A stretch of DNA of 64,000 nucleotides from CALCLY01 sp900552775 (GTDB lineage Bacteria; Bacillota; Clostridia; UMGS1883; UMGS1540): NCBI GenBank assembly GCA_937966555.1, contig CALCLY010000017.1:62001-126000 (forward strand), in the 5' to 3' direction. Below are positions 26,387 through 34,088 of the stretch, one piece after another. Every line of letters begins with the position of its first letter. Position 1 is the stretch's first letter. Position numbers and translations under genes: made by a program. The notes under the pieces were generated by a model. The model did not search any database and was not told where the DNA came from. It saw only the letters and a program-made list of their open reading frames with translations.

Positions 26387-26934
26387 ATATTCCTCTTTCC
26401 TGCAGCATCAATGCGCTTATCGGTATAAATGTCATACTCATCGCGGCTCTTTGTTGAAAACTCCGAAACAACAGCGCCGTCATCGCCGCTTTGAAACCAG
26501 TGGAAAGTATTGGGCTTAATCGTATACTGCTCACCGGGGTTCAAAATAATTTCGTGAAAACATGTAAAGCAATCTTCAAACCCTTCGGGCACTTTTGCCC
26601 GGATTTTGTCTTTATCTGTCGGTTCACCTTCAACATAAAGGTAAACTTTGCCGTAGCGGCAACGGAATGTTTCTTCTTTGCCCGGTTCGCCGTTTATTTC
26701 CGGATGTCTGTGTTCCGGACATGTCTGATGCGGGAGCAAAACAAGTTCTTTCGCGCAGCATCTTTCTGTATTGACATACACCACAAGTTCAAGACCGATT
26801 TTTTCTATACATCCGAGTTCATATTCCGCAACTTCAACTCTCGACTTTTCTTCGTCAGTCAGTGCAATATGAGCTTTTCCAAGATATTTCAGCGCTTCGG
26901 CACTGTATTTTTCATAATCTTTTTTTGTAAGCAT
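26383..26934 (-). CDS. D-lyxose isomerase-type cupin (D-lyxose/D-mannose isomerase)
   Basis: 183-residue single-domain cupin resembling the YdaE D-lyxose isomerases, which interconvert D-lyxose and D-xylulose and often D-mannose and D-fructose. Metal ligands are visible in CPEHRHPEINGEPGKEETFR (two His and a Glu) and in NTFHWFQSG. The ATG has GAGG 5 nt upstream. It lies between GH88 and the fructokinase-like gene and overlaps the latter, which fits a sugar-salvage route. Confidence 0.85.
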   Translation of the reverse strand: MLTKKDYEKYSAEALKYLGKAHIALTDEEKSRVEVAEYELGCIEKIGLELVVYVNTERCCAKELVLLPHQTCPEHRHPEINGEPGKEETFRCRYGKVYLYVEGEPTDKDKIRAKVPEGFEDCFTCFHEIILNPGEQYTIKPNTFHWFQSGDDGAVVSEFSTKSRDEYDIYTDKRIDAAGKRNI

Positions 26935-26958
26935 GTAAACCTCTCCTTTTAAAAGTTT

Positions 26959-28149
26959 TTACCAATAGCGTTTCCAATCAGGATTCAAGTATCTCATAAG
27001 AGTTTCCATATAGAAGTAATCGCCGTATACGGCACACTCTTCAATGCCCTGACCCTGAGGAAGTGCATGTGTTACCTGAAGTATAAGACCGTCCGCGTCA
27101 TCGCCGTGATTTTCGCACTTGTCGATAAGAGCATTAATCTGTGCATCCGCTGCATTCTTAAATACTTTTTTCTGTTCCGCATCATCGGGAAGATATTTAC
27201 ACATTTCAAGGAAACCGCATGATGTTATGGCCGCAATCGACGAATCTCTTGCCGCACCGCTTCCGTCTGTAAAATCAAAATCCCAATAAGGTATGTAATC
27301 TGCCGAAAGTTTATTGAGATAAAAATACGAAACATTTTTATCAACCGGAATTATTTCCTCGTTATGAGTATAGCTGTAAGCAATCGGGAAGCCGTATATA
27401 AGCCACGAATGTCCTCTGCCCCAGCAGGACTCATCGGAATAACCCTGAAGAGTAACCCCTTTAACCGGTTTGCCTGTCACGGGGTCAAACTGATAGTGAT
27501 GATACGATGAGCCGTCTTCACGAATTAAGTATTTCATTGTTGTTCTGTAATGCTCAACCGCAGCTTCCAGATATTTCTTATCTCCGGTTTGTTCATGTGC
27601 AAAGAAAAACAACGGAATGTTCATCATTGAATCAACGAGTGTTCTGTAATAAGGATACATATCCGGATCTGTGCTGCGCTTTCCGCTTCTGATTATGAAA
27701 TGGTTTTCCCAATCATAATGATCCATCATAATATCTGCCGCCTCAAGAGCCGCTTTTCTCATGTCCTCATCGCCGGTTATTTTATATCCGGCAACACATG
27801 ACGGTGTAAATATAAAGCCTGTATCATGGTCCTGAAGCCATTCGCCTGTTTTTGCATGAGCTTTATAAACCTCTATCTGCTCGAGTGCTGCATTTTTGAA
27901 TACTTCATTGCCCGTGTGTTCATAAGCAAGCCAGAAACAACCTGTCAGCATGCCGCTTTCCCAATTAAATCTGTCGGATACTTTATACTTAAAATCTTCC
28001 GAACATGTGCCCGGAAATTTTGAACCGTATTTTTCAATATTCTTTTTTATCTTTGTGCAGGCTCTGTCCATTGCCGCAGCAATTTTTTTGCGGTCAACGG
28101 GTGTTTCCCGCATAAATCTTTCTTTATTTTCCAAAATAATATCTTTCAT
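26959..28149 (-). CDS. Glycoside hydrolase family 88 (unsaturated glucuronyl hydrolase)
   Basis: Cleaves unsaturated uronic acids from the ends of oligosaccharides made by polysaccharide lyases. The 396 residues have no signal peptide, so the enzyme acts on imported oligosaccharides. Likely catalytic aspartates are in WLQDHDTGF (near residue 106) and LVDSMMNIPLF (near 171). GYSDESCWGRGHSWLIYGF is a family motif. It is the first gene of the sugar operon and has a consensus promoter. Confidence 0.9.
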   Translation of the reverse strand: MKDIILENKERFMRETPVDRKKIAAAMDRACTKIKKNIEKYGSKFPGTCSEDFKYKVSDRFNWESGMLTGCFWLAYEHTGNEVFKNAALEQIEVYKAHAKTGEWLQDHDTGFIFTPSCVAGYKITGDEDMRKAALEAADIMMDHYDWENHFIIRSGKRSTDPDMYPYYRTLVDSMMNIPLFFFAHEQTGDKKYLEAAVEHYRTTMKYLIREDGSSYHHYQFDPVTGKPVKGVTLQGYSDESCWGRGHSWLIYGFPIAYSYTHNEEIIPVDKNVSYFYLNKLSADYIPYWDFDFTDGSGAARDSSIAAITSCGFLEMCKYLPDDAEQKKVFKNAADAQINALIDKCENHGDDADGLILQVTHALPQGQGIEECAVYGDYFYMETLMRYLNPDWKRYW

Positions 28150-28184
28150 TAAATAAAGTCCCCTTACTAAATTATTTTTATTTG

Positions 28185-28213
28185 ATTATACCATTATTAA
28201 AAATATATGTCAA
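28185..28213 (-). promoter_or_regulatory. Promoter of the GH88 sugar operon
   Basis: Minus strand: TTGACA (28213-28208), 17 bp, TATAAT (28190-28185), both perfect, about 35 nt before the GH88 start. No cre-like palindrome is obvious at the promoter. Confidence 0.9.
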
Positions 28214-28240
28214 TCCGATTTTGAAAAAGAATGCAATATT

Positions 28241-29401
28241 TTATCGGCATAATTCTTCCGCCATGGAATCAAGTGCTTTTTCAGTTTCATCATTCGGAGC
28301 GGATTTAATCGTAACGTCATTTGAAAGAAAGCTTAAATTTTTACTGTTTTCAAGCATTTTTTTCATGACCTTTGCCGCTGTTGGCGCCCATGATCCGTTT
28401 TCAATAAAACCTACTGTTCTGTCTTGATAATTTCTTTCGGTCAAAGCCTCAATGAAATGGCGCATAAAGGGAAATACATCGGCATTGTATGTCGGAGACG
28501 CAAGCACAAGTCTGTCGTATCTGAAAGCATCTTCAACCGCTTCTGCCATATCGTCTCTGGCAAGGTCTGAAAGGGCTACCTTTTCGCAGCCTTTTTCTTT
28601 AAGCTTTTCCGCCAATGACAAGGCTGCTTTTTTCGTATTGCCGTATATTGACGTATAAGCTATAAAAATGCCTTTCGATTCCGCTCTGTACGAAGACCAA
28701 ATGTCATACAGATTTACATAATATTCTATATTCCCGTTTAAAATCGGTCCGTGAAGCGGACAAATTCTTTCAATTTCAAGCGCTGCTGCCTTTTTCAGCA
28801 AAGCTTGTACCTGCGCACCGTATTTTCCGACAATGCCGAAATAATATCTTCTCGCCTCGCAGGCCCAGTCCTCCTCCGTGTCAAGCGAACCGAATTTACC
28901 GAATGCATCGGCAGAAAAAAGCGTTTTTGAGGTTTTATCATAGGTAAGCATAACCTCGGGCCAGTGAACCATCGGCGCATAAATAAACGAAAACTCATGT
29001 TTACCCAGTGAAAAACTTCCTCCGTTTTCAGCTGCAATGGTTTTTTGCGTGATGTCCAAATCTGGAAAAAAAGCATTCATCATATCAAATGCTTTCGGTG
29101 TCGCAATAATTTTTGCGTTCGGATATTTTTTGATAAAATCTTCAAGAGAAGAAGAATGGTCCGGCTCCATATGCTGAATTATAATATAATCGGGATTTTT
29201 GCCACTTAAAACAGAATCGAGATTTGAGAGCCATTCGGAAGAAAATCTGTGATCAACCGTATCAAAAACAGCTGTTTTTTCATCCAAAATCACATATGAA
29301 TTGTACGCCATGCCGCGAGGCACTTTATACTGTCCTTCAAATAAATCGGTAATATGGTCATTTACACCGACATAAAAAATGTCTTCGGTTATTTCTTTCA
29401 T
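28241..29401 (-). CDS. FprA-family A-type flavoprotein (flavodiiron protein)
   Basis: Reduces O2 (or NO) to water in anaerobes. The 386 residues comprise an N-terminal metallo-beta-lactamase-type diiron domain with the ligand motif QHMEPDHSSSLED and later HWPEVM and HGPI. A flavodoxin domain starts near residue 250 (SIYGNTKKAAL). There is no rubredoxin tail, so electrons come from a separate partner. The ATG is preceded by GGGAGG. It is a single gene with its own promoter, divergent from mazG. Confidence 0.93.
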   Translation of the reverse strand: MKEITEDIFYVGVNDHITDLFEGQYKVPRGMAYNSYVILDEKTAVFDTVDHRFSSEWLSNLDSVLSGKNPDYIIIQHMEPDHSSSLEDFIKKYPNAKIIATPKAFDMMNAFFPDLDITQKTIAAENGGSFSLGKHEFSFIYAPMVHWPEVMLTYDKTSKTLFSADAFGKFGSLDTEEDWACEARRYYFGIVGKYGAQVQALLKKAAALEIERICPLHGPILNGNIEYYVNLYDIWSSYRAESKGIFIAYTSIYGNTKKAALSLAEKLKEKGCEKVALSDLARDDMAEAVEDAFRYDRLVLASPTYNADVFPFMRHFIEALTERNYQDRTVGFIENGSWAPTAAKVMKKMLENSKNLSFLSNDVTIKSAPNDETEKALDSMAEELCR

Positions 29402-29426
29402 TTTTAAAACCTCCCTTTTTTTATTT

Positions 29427-29455
29427 ATTATAACTCAATCTGCCAATGTTTGCAA
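29427..29455 (-). promoter_or_regulatory. Promoter of the FprA gene
   Basis: Minus strand: TTGCAA (29455-29450), 17 bp, TATAAT (29432-29427), about 26 nt before the start codon. Its -35 box lies 17 nt from the -35 box of the divergent mazG promoter. Confidence 0.85.
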
Positions 29456-29471
29456 GTTTAAATTTAAACGG

Positions 29472-29500
29472 TTGACATTTTCCGCGACTAATGATAAAAT
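29472..29500 (+). promoter_or_regulatory. Promoter of mazG
   Basis: TTGACA (29472-29477), 17 bp, TAAAAT (29495-29500), followed by ACGGAG and the mazG ATG at 29528. Confidence 0.85.
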
Positions 29501-29527
29501 TTAGAAAAAAAGAACGGAGTAATTTAT

Positions 29528-30001
29528 ATGCAGTACGAAAAATATACATTTGAAGATTTACTGAAAATCATGGAGCTTCTGCGTTCCGAGGACGGCTGCC
29601 CGTGGGATCGGGAGCAAACTCACGAAAGCATTAAAAACAATCTTCTTGAAGAAGCCTCGGAAGCGAAAGAAGCCATAGAAAGCGGCATTCCCGAAAAAAT
29701 ATACGATGAACTCGGAGATGTGCTCATGCAGGTTGTTTTTCATGCTCAAATAGCAAAAGAAGCCGGAGAATTTGATATTTCGGACGTAATAAACGCCGTT
29801 TGCTGCAAACTGTGGCGCAGACATCCGCACGTTTTCGGTGATGCTGAAATCAAAAATTCAAAAGGTGTTTTGGAAGCCTGGAAGGCAATAAAAAAACAGG
29901 AAAAAATTGCGGAAGCAAACGGGAAAAAACTTGACAGACTTACAAAAGAAGAAATCAAAGAAATGTGGCATAATGCTATTGATGAAGTAAATAACCTTTA
30001 A
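29528..30001 (+). CDS. mazG: MazG nucleotide pyrophosphohydrolase
   Basis: Hydrolyses nucleoside triphosphates to monophosphate and pyrophosphate, a housecleaning role. It has 157 residues with a single MazG domain. GCPWDREQTHESIKNNLLEE is followed by the metal-binding EEASEAKEAIE and DELGDVLMQVVFHA. It is the one-domain, C-terminal-like form and about half the size of E. coli MazG. It is monocistronic, with its own promoter. The 140 nt after it are AT-rich and hold nothing else until the rplM promoter. Confidence 0.93.
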   Translation: MQYEKYTFEDLLKIMELLRSEDGCPWDREQTHESIKNNLLEEASEAKEAIESGIPEKIYDELGDVLMQVVFHAQIAKEAGEFDISDVINAVCCKLWRRHPHVFGDAEIKNSKGVLEAWKAIKKQEKIAEANGKKLDRLTKEEIKEMWHNAIDEVNNL

Positions 30002-30141
30002 ATTGCTTAAATTTTGAATAAATTCACTCTTTTTAAAAAACAAAAAAACGAAAATGACTTACGAGAAAACAAGAGCATACGAGAGAAAAACAAAGAAAAA
30101 CGGAGATATAAACTTTTTTATTTAAAAAATCGCAAAATCCC

Positions 30142-30170
30142 TTGACAAATTATGCTTTTTGTATTAAAAT
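30142..30170 (+). promoter_or_regulatory. Promoter of rplM-rpsI
   Basis: TTGACA (30142-30147), 17 bp, TAAAAT (30165-30170). The predicted 5' UTR is about 30 nt, too short for a classical ribosomal-protein leader of the L13 type. Confidence 0.85.
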
Positions 30171-30205
30171 ATCACATGTTGAAAAATTAAAGGGAGGTAA
30201 ATACT

Positions 30206-30643
30206 ATGGGCAGCTTTATGGCTAACGCTTCTAATGTTGAAAGAAAATGGTACGTAATCGACGCTGCGGGTAAACCCGTCGGCAGAGTTGCTACGATTGC
30301 GGCTGACTTGCTCCGCGGTAAGCACAAACCTACATTCACACCGCACGTAGACTGCGGCGATCATGTAATTATAATTAACAGCGACAAGGCAGTATTCACA
30401 GGTAAAAAGGCAACACAGAAAGTTTATTACAGACACAGCGGCTGGGTTGGAGGCCTCAAGGCAACAACAGCCGGTGAAATGATGAGAACACGCTCAGACA
30501 GAGCTTTGACTCTTGCTGTAAAAGGAATGATTCCCGATACAACAATCGGTCGTGCGGCTCTCACAAGACTCAGAGTTTATAAAGACGCTGAGCATAACCA
30601 TGCGGCACAGAAACCGGAATCCTGGTCCGGCGAAATAAGATAA
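30206..30643 (+). CDS. rplM: 50S ribosomal protein L13
   Basis: Early-assembly 50S protein. The 145 residues contain ERKWYVIDAAGKPVGRVAT and GMIPDTTIGRAALTRLRVY, both diagnostic for L13. The ribosome site GGGAGGT lies 8 nt before the ATG. It pairs with rpsI 14 nt downstream, as in most bacteria. Confidence 0.98.
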   Translation: MGSFMANASNVERKWYVIDAAGKPVGRVATIAADLLRGKHKPTFTPHVDCGDHVIIINSDKAVFTGKKATQKVYYRHSGWVGGLKATTAGEMMRTRSDRALTLAVKGMIPDTTIGRAALTRLRVYKDAEHNHAAQKPESWSGEIR

Positions 30644-30657
30644 GGAGGAACAAAATT

Positions 30658-31053
30658 ATGGCAGATAAAACTCAGTTTTACGGTACCGGAAGAAGAAAAA
30701 AATCGGTTGCCCGTGTCCGTCTTATTCCCGGTAAAGGAAGCATTACAATAAACGGCAGAGATATTGACGATTATTTTGGTCTTGAAACTCTCAAAACAAT
30801 AGTTCGTCAGCCGTTTGAAGTAATCGGCGCTGAAGGCAAATTTGATGTAATTTGTCTTGTTAACGGCGGCGGTGTAACGGGACAGGCAGGTGCTATCCGT
30901 CACGGAATATCAAGAGCGCTTCTCGAAGCTGATGCTGAAAACCGTGCACAGCTTAAGACAGCAGGCTTCTTAACACGTGACCCGAGAATGAAGGAAAGAA
31001 AGAAATACGGTCTCAAAGCCGCAAGAAGAGCTCCTCAGTTCTCAAAACGTTAA
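30658..31053 (+). CDS. rpsI: 30S ribosomal protein S9
   Basis: 30S head protein whose C-terminal tail reaches the P site. Its 131 residues run from FYGTGRRKKSVARVRLIPG to the conserved end KYGLKAARRAPQFSKR. The ribosome site AAGGAGG precedes the ATG. A terminator follows 19 nt past the stop. Confidence 0.98.
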   Translation: MADKTQFYGTGRRKKSVARVRLIPGKGSITINGRDIDDYFGLETLKTIVRQPFEVIGAEGKFDVICLVNGGGVTGQAGAIRHGISRALLEADAENRAQLKTAGFLTRDPRMKERKKYGLKAARRAPQFSKR

Positions 31054-31071
31054 ATTTTTTCGAAAAACAAA

Positions 31072-31103
31072 GACTTGGAATCTTACGGTTCCGAGTCTTT
31101 TTA
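31072..31103 (+). terminator. Terminator of rplM-rpsI
   Basis: GACTTGGAA (31072-31080) pairs with TTCCGAGTC (31089-31097), with an 8-nt loop and a TTTTTA tract directly after it. Confidence 0.9.
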
Positions 31104-31219
31104 TTTATCAAAGGCTGTATACCGGCAATCCGGGATGCTTGCCACCGAGTGAATACCGTATAAGGAACTGTGAAAAGACCGCGGCATAAACTTTCTTCAA
31201 CCGACGGCATAGATTATAT
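31104..31219. other. Unexplained intergenic segment between convergent rpsI and rimI
   Basis: 116 bp with higher GC than the other gaps and some internal symmetry. GGCAA and TTGCC flank a 10-nt loop at about 31123-31142, TATAC and GTATA lie outside that, and there is a repeated ACCGCGGCATA / ACCGACGGCATA. It could be a structured RNA or a dispersed intergenic element. The only open frame through it (minus strand, running back into rpsI) has no family match that I know and no convincing ribosome site. Confidence 0.35.
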
Positions 31220-31657
31220 TCAGAAACAAAAATCTTTTTTCATCAGAATTGCATCTTCTGTAGGATTTTTATAATAATTTTTTCTACATCCGCAAAAAGA
31301 AAAACCCAATTTTTTATACAAAGCCCGGGCAGGTTCATTTGAATTTCTGACTTCAAGATAGACAACGTCTGCCCCGCGTTCCGCGGAAAAACGGAGAGCT
31401 TCTTTTAAAAGCCTCTCTCCTATGCCTTGGCGTTTGTTTTTTTGTGACACAACAATATTCTGTAATTCACATTCCGAAGCTATCACGGACATGAAAACCG
31501 CGCCGACAACCTCTTTATCTTTATCTTCTTCAACCAAAATAATATTGTGCGGATTTGCAAAAGCGGATGTTATAACATCAATGCTCCAAGAATCATCCGT
31601 TTCTGAGAGCATCAGAAAAACATCCAATATATCTGAAGGGGCTGCAAATCTTATCAA
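31220..31657 (-). CDS. rimI: Ribosomal-protein-alanine N-acetyltransferase RimI-like
   Basis: GNAT-fold enzyme predicted to acetylate the N-terminus of a ribosomal protein (S18 for RimI). It has 145 residues with the acetyl-CoA motif QNIVVSQKNKRQGIGERLL, and YLEVRNSNEPARALYKKLGF typical of RimI. The start is TTG at 31657 and overlaps the upstream phosphatase stop (TTGA), with GGAGG 10 nt before it. It sits with tsaC, a frequent genomic neighbour of rimI and the tsa genes. Confidence 0.88.
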   Translation of the reverse strand: MIRFAAPSDILDVFLMLSETDDSWSIDVITSAFANPHNIILVEEDKDKEVVGAVFMSVIASECELQNIVVSQKNKRQGIGERLLKEALRFSAERGADVVYLEVRNSNEPARALYKKLGFSFCGCRKNYYKNPTEDAILMKKDFCF

Positions 31658-32079
31658 AGTTTTGTCGCCTCCGCAGCTTTTTTTATTGTTTCGGCACAGC
31701 CTTCATACGCTTCAATATCACCGCCGAACGGGTCCGGAATATCATCAAAAGGAAGGCCGGCATATTCGCAAAGTGTAAATACCTTTCCGCGCAGCTCGGG
31801 CAAAACAGCCAGAATTCTGTCCCGATGAGCAGATGTTGCCGTAAGTATCAAATCGGCATCCATGGCTTCTTTTTCCGTAAGCTGTTTTGATTTATGCGCC
31901 GAAATATCAAGTCCCATTTGCTTCATTGCCGCTTCGGCATTATAAGACGCGCTTCTTTCTTCTTCAACGTATAATCCGCGCGATATAAAATCAGCTTTAT
32001 TTCCGAATTTTTCTTTGTATATGGCTTCTGCCATAGGGCTTCTGCATGTGTTTCCGGTGCATACAATAATTACTCGCAT
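31654..32079 (-). CDS. ywlE: Low-molecular-weight protein phosphatase, YwlE-like (arginine phosphatase type)
   Basis: 141 residues with the phosphatase loop CTGNTCRSPMAEAIY at residues 7-21 and the general-acid aspartate in DIPDPFGGD near the end. Residue 11, directly before the CRS of the loop, is Thr. In the YwlE family this Thr is associated with phospho-arginine specificity, whereas tyrosine phosphatases usually carry Ile or Leu there. The McsB kinase partner is not in the window. It overlaps tsaC by 10 nt and rimI by 4, so the three are one unit; tsaC-ywlE adjacency is also known in Bacillus. Confidence 0.85.
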   Translation of the reverse strand: MRVIIVCTGNTCRSPMAEAIYKEKFGNKADFISRGLYVEEERSASYNAEAAMKQMGLDISAHKSKQLTEKEAMDADLILTATSAHRDRILAVLPELRGKVFTLCEYAGLPFDDIPDPFGGDIEAYEGCAETIKKAAEATKL

Positions 32080-33077
32080 ATTACTTTACCTCCGGCAGAT
32101 TTATATATTCTGTTTCTGACCGCGTCTCCGACACCGCCCGGCGGCGGTGCAACGGCATATATTTTATCAACGCCGCAGTTATCAAATTCACGCAGATAAT
32201 AAAACATGTGCGCCGCGTATTCAGACGGTGTGTTTCCTGCCGAAAATACAACTCCTGCCGTGAACTCAGACGGATCGATTCCGTAAGCCAGCACACCTGT
32301 TTTTTCATCGGAAAGTGAATTGATAACCTGCACGGGGTCTTTTGATTCGATAATGTAAAGCGGCGCCGCAGGGGCATAGTGTTTATATTTCATGCCCGGG
32401 CTTTTGGGAACACCGTCACCTCCGCCCCACACTACTTCCTCGTGCAAAAGCTCTGAAAGTTCCTCACGCGTTACGGCCCCGGGACGCAAAATTGCAAGCG
32501 GAGAAACCGTTGCGTCAAGCACCGTTGACTCGACGCCGAAAAATGAGCTTCCGCCGTCAATGATAACATCAGCTCTGCCCATCATATCCTCCGCAACATG
32601 ACGCGCTGTGGTAGGACTCGGTTTCCCGGACAAATTGGCACTCGGAGCAGCAATCGGGACGCCCGAAAGCTTTATAAGCGCCGTTGCCACAGGGTGAGAA
32701 GGAAATCTTATTGCAACGGTTGAAAGTCCCGCACTGACGCTTGCAGGGATTTTATCGGAACGTTCCATTATAATTGTAATAGGACCTCCCCAATAATGAT
32801 TTGCAACTATCTCAGCTTTTTTCGGTATTTTTTTTACAAGCGGCTCCAAATCAGACAAGTCAGCTATATGTACAATAAGAGGATTATCCTGCGGTCTCCC
32901 TTTGGCTTTAAATATTTTGGAAACAGCCTCTTCGGAAAGCGCATTCGCGCCGAGTCCGTACACAGTTTCCGTGGGAAAAGCACACAAACCGCCGTTTTTA
33001 ATTGCATTTGCAGCCTCTTCAATACAGCTTAACTCAAAATCATTTGGATTTACCTTAATAACTTTTGTATTTATCAT
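32070..33077 (-). CDS. tsaC: L-threonylcarbamoyladenylate synthase (TsaC/Sua5 type)
   Basis: Makes threonylcarbamoyl-AMP for t6A37 tRNA modification. The 335 residues are the long Sua5 form. The YrdC-like domain covers residues 1-210 (GGLCAFPTETVYGLGANAL, KGRPQDNPLIVHI, SANLSGKPSPTTARHV). It is joined through GMKYKHYAPAAPLYI to a C-terminal Sua5 domain. The ATG has AAGGAAT upstream. It is downstream of spoIID and upstream of ywlE and rimI. Confidence 0.95.
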   Translation of the reverse strand: MINTKVIKVNPNDFELSCIEEAANAIKNGGLCAFPTETVYGLGANALSEEAVSKIFKAKGRPQDNPLIVHIADLSDLEPLVKKIPKKAEIVANHYWGGPITIIMERSDKIPASVSAGLSTVAIRFPSHPVATALIKLSGVPIAAPSANLSGKPSPTTARHVAEDMMGRADVIIDGGSSFFGVESTVLDATVSPLAILRPGAVTREELSELLHEEVVWGGGDGVPKSPGMKYKHYAPAAPLYIIESKDPVQVINSLSDEKTGVLAYGIDPSEFTAGVVFSAGNTPSEYAAHMFYYLREFDNCGVDKIYAVAPPPGGVGDAVRNRIYKSAGGKVICE

Positions 33078-33088
33078 ATTGTCATTCC

Positions 33089-34027
33089 TTATTGTTTTAC
33101 AATTTCAACATCTTTATAATATGTCTTTAAAATATCTTTATAATTCATGCCGTTTTCCGCAAAATATTCAGCTCCGTACTGGCTCATACCAACACCGTGG
33201 CCGCTGCCTTTGCAGTGAAAAACAAAATAATTATCAAAAGCTTCAACCGTAAAATTTGCTGACGGGAGAGAAAACATTTTTCTTACTTCCGTTCCGCTGA
33301 ACACAGCTCCGCCCAAATTTGCTGTTTTCACACTTCCGCTTTCGTTTTTTGTAACATCTCCTACATACGGCGCCGCATTTGTACCACTGCTCGAATTTAC
33401 AGCCGAACAAAAAACATCAAACGAAACAGACACATCTTGGCTGAACTTTGGGGAAAACACATCACCTGGGCTTGATACGGATTTTAAATAAGGAACATCG
33501 CCGCCCCATACATCGGATGCATTTTCCGTAACTCCGCTGCCGCAGGAATGAAAAACTGCCTCAATAGGTTCTCCGTTATATTCTATTATCTCTCCGGATG
33601 TATCTTTTACGGCTTTTTTCAATTTACCGCTGTATTGTTTAATCCAATCCTCACCAAGCTCCGCGGCAATCTCATCATCGGACAAGTGTGCTTTGCAGTG
33701 CGTACTGTCTGTACATACATCCGCCTCAGGGTGATCTTTATTTTTGCCCATACATTTATTAATTATATAAGTCCTTGCCGCAACCGCCTGCGCTTTAAGC
33801 GCTTCTTCATGAAAGCTTGCAGGCATCTCACCGGCAAGAACACCGTAAAGATAGTCTTCAAGCTTTTCTGTTTTTACTTCTCCTTTATCAAGAACACGAA
33901 TAGTTTTATATTCCGCGTCACTCTCTTTCGCTATATCGGAAAACGGAGAAAAAATCATAACTATAACCGAAGGAAGCAAAATAACAGCTGTCACGATACT
34001 TATAAAAAACACAAAAAATCTTTTCAC
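33089..34027 (-). CDS. spoIID: Stage II sporulation protein D
   Basis: Lytic transglycosylase of the engulfment machinery in endospore formers. It has 312 residues. An N-terminal membrane anchor (about 5-28) is followed by the SpoIID domain, which includes VLAGEMPASFHEEALKAQAV (Glu of GEMP is the likely catalytic residue) and RTYI. The segment HCKGSGHGVGMSQYGAEYFA is diagnostic. The longest frame starts at an ATG inside the ribosome region; GGGGAGG is 10 nt before GTG 34027. A sigma-E-like promoter lies just upstream. Some non-sporulating Clostridia keep SpoIID homologues, so sporulation is likely but not proven. Confidence 0.93.
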   Translation of the reverse strand: MKRFFVFFISIVTAVILLPSVIVMIFSPFSDIAKESDAEYKTIRVLDKGEVKTEKLEDYLYGVLAGEMPASFHEEALKAQAVAARTYIINKCMGKNKDHPEADVCTDSTHCKAHLSDDEIAAELGEDWIKQYSGKLKKAVKDTSGEIIEYNGEPIEAVFHSCGSGVTENASDVWGGDVPYLKSVSSPGDVFSPKFSQDVSVSFDVFCSAVNSSSGTNAAPYVGDVTKNESGSVKTANLGGAVFSGTEVRKMFSLPSANFTVEAFDNYFVFHCKGSGHGVGMSQYGAEYFAENGMNYKDILKTYYKDVEIVKQ

Positions 34028-34059
34028 GAATGTTTGTCCTCCCCACATATAATCCGTAA

Positions 34060-34088
34060 ATTATATGCAGAGCGAAAAAGCATTATTC
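34060..34088 (-). promoter_or_regulatory. Candidate sigma-E type promoter of spoIID
   Basis: Minus strand: GAATAAT (34088-34082), 14 bp, CATATAAT (34067-34060). The short 14-bp spacer and the CATAnnAT -10 match the mother-cell sigma-E pattern rather than sigma-A. The -35 overlaps the stop codon of the PBP gene. It could also serve tsaC, ywlE and rimI downstream. Confidence 0.5.

Noticed and set aside
30002..30141. AT-rich gap after mazG
   Set aside because: Contains A and T tracts but no stable hairpin, no open frame with a ribosome site and no promoter other than that of rplM.
31013..31210. 65-residue minus-strand open frame covering the rpsI 3' end and the following gap
   Set aside because: More than a quarter of it lies antisense to rpsI and its terminator, there is no convincing ribosome site, and the residue content is not that of a gene in this genome. 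The gap is better treated as non-coding.
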